Shown: one piece after another, positions 61,428 through 64,000 of the stretch | Layout: every line of letters starts with the position of its first letter | How positions within the stretch are numbered: position 1 is the stretch's first letter | From: Pseudahrensia aquimaris | GTDB taxonomy: Bacteria; Pseudomonadota; Alphaproteobacteria; Rhizobiales; Rhizobiaceae | Assembly (NCBI RefSeq): GCF_042676045.1 | Contig: NZ_JBHTJV010000003.1 | Span: 124,001 to 188,000 of the forward strand | DNA length: 64,000 nt | Direction of reading: 5' to 3' | Notes under the pieces: model-generated | Seen by the model: the letters and a program-made list of their open reading frames with translations, nothing else | Told to the model about the DNA's origin: nothing | Databases searched by the model: none | Translations under genes and position numbers: made by a program

Positions 61428-62648
61428 ATGAGCAATCTTGAGTTCGACCCGCTGTCGCCTGCTTTTGCGGCCAACCCTTATGCCTTTTACGCCAAACTGA
61501 GGGAGGCCGAGGGGTTGGTTTGGTTCGAGCAGCTCGGCATGTACATCGCTGCGCGCCATGCGGATGTTGTAGCGATTACCACCAATCCAGCCTGCGTGCG
61601 ATCGCTCACGGGGTTTGCGTCGGAAGAAGAGTTGCGTACGGCGCAGCGGGCGGCGAACTGGCATGACATGCCCTATCACGAACGGGTGGTGCAGTTTTCG
61701 CTGCTCGACAGTGACGGGCCAGTTCACAGGCGCTTGCGCAAACTGGTGTTCGGCTCATTCACCGCGATGGCGGTTGAAGGTTTGGATGCGGTGGTGCGCC
61801 CGTTCGTGAACGAATTGCTGGACGGGTTGGAGCATCGCGAGAGCTTCGACTTTACCAACGATTTTGCAGTCCATGTGCCAGGGTTTCTCATCGGCTATCT
61901 GCTCGGCGCTCCACGCGAAGATGCCGAGCAGTTGCGGGTATGGTCTGAACAGGTTGTGAAGTTTTTCGATGTGGACCGCAGTGACGCTTTGAAAATCAAG
62001 GCGGAAAAGGCAACGCGGGAATTCTATCACTATCTCGAAGATCTGATGCGAGAGCGCGAAAAGGCGCCGCGTTACGATCTGATTTCCAAAATGCTGGAAG
62101 ATAAAAAAGCAGGCCACTACAGCCAAGACGAGTTCATCTCCACTTGCATGTTGATCCTCATGGCAGGCCACGGTTCAACCATTGACGTGTTGGGTTCGGG
62201 CATGAATACGCTGATCGACCACCCGGACGCTTGGACAGAGTTGAAGGCAGCACCGGAGAAATTGCCGAGCGCGATTCAGGAAATATTCCGCACCGAGCCG
62301 CCCCTGCCGTTTTTTCACCGTCATGCGACGCAAGACATCGAAGTGGCTGGGCGCGTTTTCGAGAATGGCACGACTTTTGGCCTGCTTTACGGCGGTGCAA
62401 ACCGCGATGCTGCCGCGTTTACGCAACCGGACGTGTTCGACATTCGACGCACACCAAACCGCCATCTGGCCTTCGGACAGGGCGCACATTTGTGCTTGGG
62501 GAATAATCTCGCACGGATGAACATGCGGGTGGTATTTGAGTGCTTGCTTCAGCGCTTCAGCGGGTTTGAGCTTGTGGGAGGCGTGGAATGGAAACGCGGT
62601 TTAAGCGTGCGCGGCCCGGTTGCCTTGCAGGTTCGCCCTAAGACGTGA
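61428..62648 (+). CDS. Cytochrome P450
   Basis: A 406-residue bacterial P450. The heme loop is FGQGAHLCLGNNLAR (Cys about residue 350), the K-helix ExxR is EIFR in SAIQEIFRTEPPLPF and the I-helix is LILMAGHGSTIDVL. In the I-helix the acidic residue normally found before the conserved Thr (A/G-G-x-D/E-T) is a glycine here, so the oxygen-activation motif is altered. The P450 is divergent from metY and convergent with the CoA-binding gene. No ferredoxin gene is adjacent; the substrate is unknown. Confidence 0.9.
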   Translation: MSNLEFDPLSPAFAANPYAFYAKLREAEGLVWFEQLGMYIAARHADVVAITTNPACVRSLTGFASEEELRTAQRAANWHDMPYHERVVQFSLLDSDGPVHRRLRKLVFGSFTAMAVEGLDAVVRPFVNELLDGLEHRESFDFTNDFAVHVPGFLIGYLLGAPREDAEQLRVWSEQVVKFFDVDRSDALKIKAEKATREFYHYLEDLMREREKAPRYDLISKMLEDKKAGHYSQDEFISTCMLILMAGHGSTIDVLGSGMNTLIDHPDAWTELKAAPEKLPSAIQEIFRTEPPLPFFHRHATQDIEVAGRVFENGTTFGLLYGGANRDAAAFTQPDVFDIRRTPNRHLAFGQGAHLCLGNNLARMNMRVVFECLLQRFSGFELVGGVEWKRGLSVRGPVALQVRPKT

Positions 62649-62651
62649 CCC

Positions 62652-63179
62652 TCAATCCTTCAGGCCGAAATGCTGGAAACCCTTGCTCAGTTTCGGCTTC
62701 TTGGCGGAGATTGTACGGCGGTTGAAGCCTGTCCAGCCAATTTCACCGCATAGTCGGGCATATTCGATTTTGGGGCAGCGGTTCTGGACCACCTGAATGC
62801 CCGCCATTTCCAACGCAGCAGCGATGGCATCGTCGCGGATACCGAGTTGCAGCCAGACGACTTTTGGCAATTCTGGCAGCGCCATGATTTCGGATACAAT
62901 TCCGGGGAGTGCCTCTGCCCGGCGGAATATATCGACCATATCGGGTGGCTGCGGCAGGTCGGCAAGGCTCGCGTAAGTCATTGCCCCCGCAATTTCCTTG
63001 CCCGCCTGCCCCGGATTGATGGGGAAAATATCGTATCCCTTCGTCGCCATGTATTTGGCGACGAAGAAAGATGGACGCACCTGATTGGCGCTCGCTCCGA
63101 TGATCGCGACCGATTTAACGCTCTGAAGGATGCCCTTCAGCCAATCATCGTCATATAGATCATGATCGACCACGTTCAC
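62652..63179 (-). CDS. CoA-binding domain protein (YccU-like)
   Basis: A protein of about 175 residues with the CoA-binding Rossmann motif SVAIIGASANQVRPSFFVAKYM and KGYDIFPINPGQAGKEIAG. It ends VVQNRCPKIEYARLCGEIGW, all typical of YccU-type proteins of unknown function. The frame begins at a TTG (63197). I prefer the GTG at 63179, which overlaps the stop of the preceding small gene as GTGA and suggests coupling. Confidence 0.83.
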   Translation of the reverse strand: MNVVDHDLYDDDWLKGILQSVKSVAIIGASANQVRPSFFVAKYMATKGYDIFPINPGQAGKEIAGAMTYASLADLPQPPDMVDIFRRAEALPGIVSEIMALPELPKVVWLQLGIRDDAIAAALEMAGIQVVQNRCPKIEYARLCGEIGWTGFNRRTISAKKPKLSKGFQHFGLKD

Positions 63180-63562
63180 CGGTGCCAGATAGAACAAGGC
63201 ACGCGCAGACCGGACGGGCGGCGGAAGCTGCTAGAGCTTACCAATTTCCAGCCCTGGCGGCGCAAGCGTGGGCGCAACTGCTTTTCGGTGGTTCCCCAAG
63301 CCCAGCGCCATCTTTTGCCGTTACGGTTGCGGCTATAGCCAAGCTTCACCAGCACGTCGCGGCGATTGATTGAACTGCGCGATGGCCGGTTTTTGCAGCG
63401 GATTGACGTGGGAATGAATCCCCTCCGCAGCACTCTTTTAGAGAAAGTCTCCAGCTGATTGGCATTGATCCAACCCGTCGACGCGGCTTCAGCGCTCGTG
63501 GGTATGATATGGCTGGCAAGCGAAATCGCAAAAGCCAGAAGGGCGGTAACAGTAAAACGCAT
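63176..63562 (-). CDS. Small secreted basic protein of unknown function
   Basis: A 128-residue protein with a signal peptide (cut near EAAS, about residue 27). The mature part is rich in Arg, Ser and Trp: RRGFIPTSIRCKNRPSRSS, RDVLVKLGYSRNRNGKRWRWAWG and QGWKLVSSSSF. Two cysteines (SIRCKN and VPCSIW) could form a disulfide. I know no family. Its stop overlaps the CoA-binding gene start. Confidence 0.6.
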   Translation of the reverse strand: MRFTVTALLAFAISLASHIIPTSAEAASTGWINANQLETFSKRVLRRGFIPTSIRCKNRPSRSSINRRDVLVKLGYSRNRNGKRWRWAWGTTEKQLRPRLRRQGWKLVSSSSFRRPSGLRVPCSIWHR

Positions 63563-63657
63563 GGGTATTCCTTATAAATTACAATCGGCAACCGGGCCGA
63601 CTCTCGTAAGAAGTCAAGACTACTTGTCCCTACCGTAACGTCAATTCACCTACCGTA

Positions 63658-64000
63658 TTATTCGTCCTGCCATTCGGGCGAACGATCCTCCAAAAACGCT
63701 CCAATACCCTCTTGCGCATCCTGCGCCATCATATTTTCGGTCATGACTTCGGCGGTGAGAGCGTAGGCCTCCGCGAGCCCCACTTCAGCCTGCGCATAGA
63801 AGGCTTGCTTGCCTACTTTCAGAGTATACGAAGACTTTTTGGCGATGTTGGCGGCATATTGCTGAGTAATTTTTTCCAGGTACTCAACAGGCACAACCCG
63901 GTTCACCAGCCCAATTTCGCGGGCGTGGCTGGGTGTGATAGCCTCGCCCGTTAGCAGCATTTCCATCGCGTGTTTGCGCAAAACGGTTCGGGAAAGCGCC
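63658..64000 (-). CDS. Enoyl-CoA hydratase/isomerase family protein (5' end beyond the window)
   Basis: The last 113 residues of a crotonase-fold protein. From the window edge the frame reads ALSRTVLRKHAMEMLLTGEA, then REIGLVNRVVPVEYLEKI and a tail TENMMAQDAQEGIGAFLEDRSPEWQDE. These match the C-terminal third of enoyl-CoA hydratases, including the conserved A-E-M-L-L-T-G block and the GL-V-N-R-V-V strand. The start codon is outside. An apparent start at 63981 is only an in-frame TTG. Confidence 0.85.
   Translation of the reverse strand, partial: ALSRTVLRKHAMEMLLTGEAITPSHAREIGLVNRVVPVEYLEKITQQYAANIAKKSSYTLKVGKQAFYAQAEVGLAEAYALTAEVMTENMMAQDAQEGIGAFLEDRSPEWQDE

Noticed and set aside
1..64000. 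CRISPR arrays, insertion sequences, prophage or integrative element
   Set aside because: No regularly spaced repeats, transposase or integrase frames or phage structural genes were seen; the tRNAs show no adjacent integrase or duplicated 3' end.

Overview
The window is a 64-kb stretch of alphaproteobacterial chromosome, most likely Hyphomicrobiales (Rhizobiales). The evidence is an aapJQMP amino-acid transporter, a MarR/L,D-transpeptidase pair of the LdtR/LdtP kind, DUF6163, DUF2842, an NDUFS4-like complex I subunit, a CBP3-type cytochrome bc1 chaperone, the plsX-fabH-ihfA-merR cluster and the glyA-nrdR-ribD-ribE-ribH-nusB-thiL cluster. Base composition looks like the mid-50s %GC by eye. Almost everything is conserved housekeeping sequence. 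I see no insertion sequence, prophage, CRISPR array or rRNA operon. Four tRNA genes (Arg-TCT, Pro-TGG, Glu-TTC, Pro-GGG) are present, all on the minus strand and all with an encoded CCA.

Layout. 1-6 kb: a cut-off DUF2459 gene, then aapP, aapM, aapQ and aapJ, all minus, with a strong hairpin between aapJ and aapQ. 6-12 kb: a PAP2 phosphatase divergent from a photolyase-like gene, two tRNAs flanking the NDUFS4-like gene, DUF192, a double cold-shock-domain protein, a DUF882 lipoprotein and a small secreted basic protein. 12-16 kb: tRNA-Glu and a urate-degradation module (SMP-30 lactonase-like and puuD on minus, uraD and allE on plus). 16-25 kb: recJ, ctaA, DUF2842, a degenerate tyrosine-kinase-like ATPase, tRNA-Pro, merR, ihfA, fabH, plsX, DUF177, the bc1 chaperone and bamE. 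25-32 kb: one long minus-strand operon from glyA to a major facilitator gene. 32-36 kb: cell-wall L,D-transpeptidase and its MarR regulator, DUF6163 and a 3-hydroxyisobutyryl-CoA hydrolase-like gene. 36-42 kb, plus strand: hemB, an RDD protein, an SLC13-type transporter, bpt, an EamA transporter and a dimethylargininase-like enzyme. 42-50 kb: parC, an unknown exported protein, LysE, an exported alpha/beta hydrolase and aspS. 50-56 kb, plus: MFS, rnd, a flavin monooxygenase and a prolyl-oligopeptidase-family gene. 56-64 kb: glpX, a small exported protein, then the metY-MAPEG-lipoprotein-hom gene run, a P450, a CoA-binding protein, a small secreted protein and a cut-off crotonase.

How genes work together. 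AapJ captures L-amino acids for the AapQ/AapM permeases driven by AapP. PuuD, UraD and AllE cover steps from urate to ureidoglycolate; the intermediate hydrolases are not in the window. RibD, RibE and RibH make riboflavin, and ThiL makes thiamine diphosphate. PlsX and FabH feed phospholipid and fatty-acid synthesis. Hom and MetY belong to methionine synthesis.

The two most unusual things I see are protein architectures. The AapP ATPase carries a roughly 320-residue N-terminal extension made of a helix-hairpin-helix domain plus a Lys/Ala/Ser-rich linker. The photolyase-like protein lacks the usual N-terminal antenna domain but has what looks like the same alpha/beta fold placed after the FAD domain, which would be a circular permutation. 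Both are inferences from reading the sequence.
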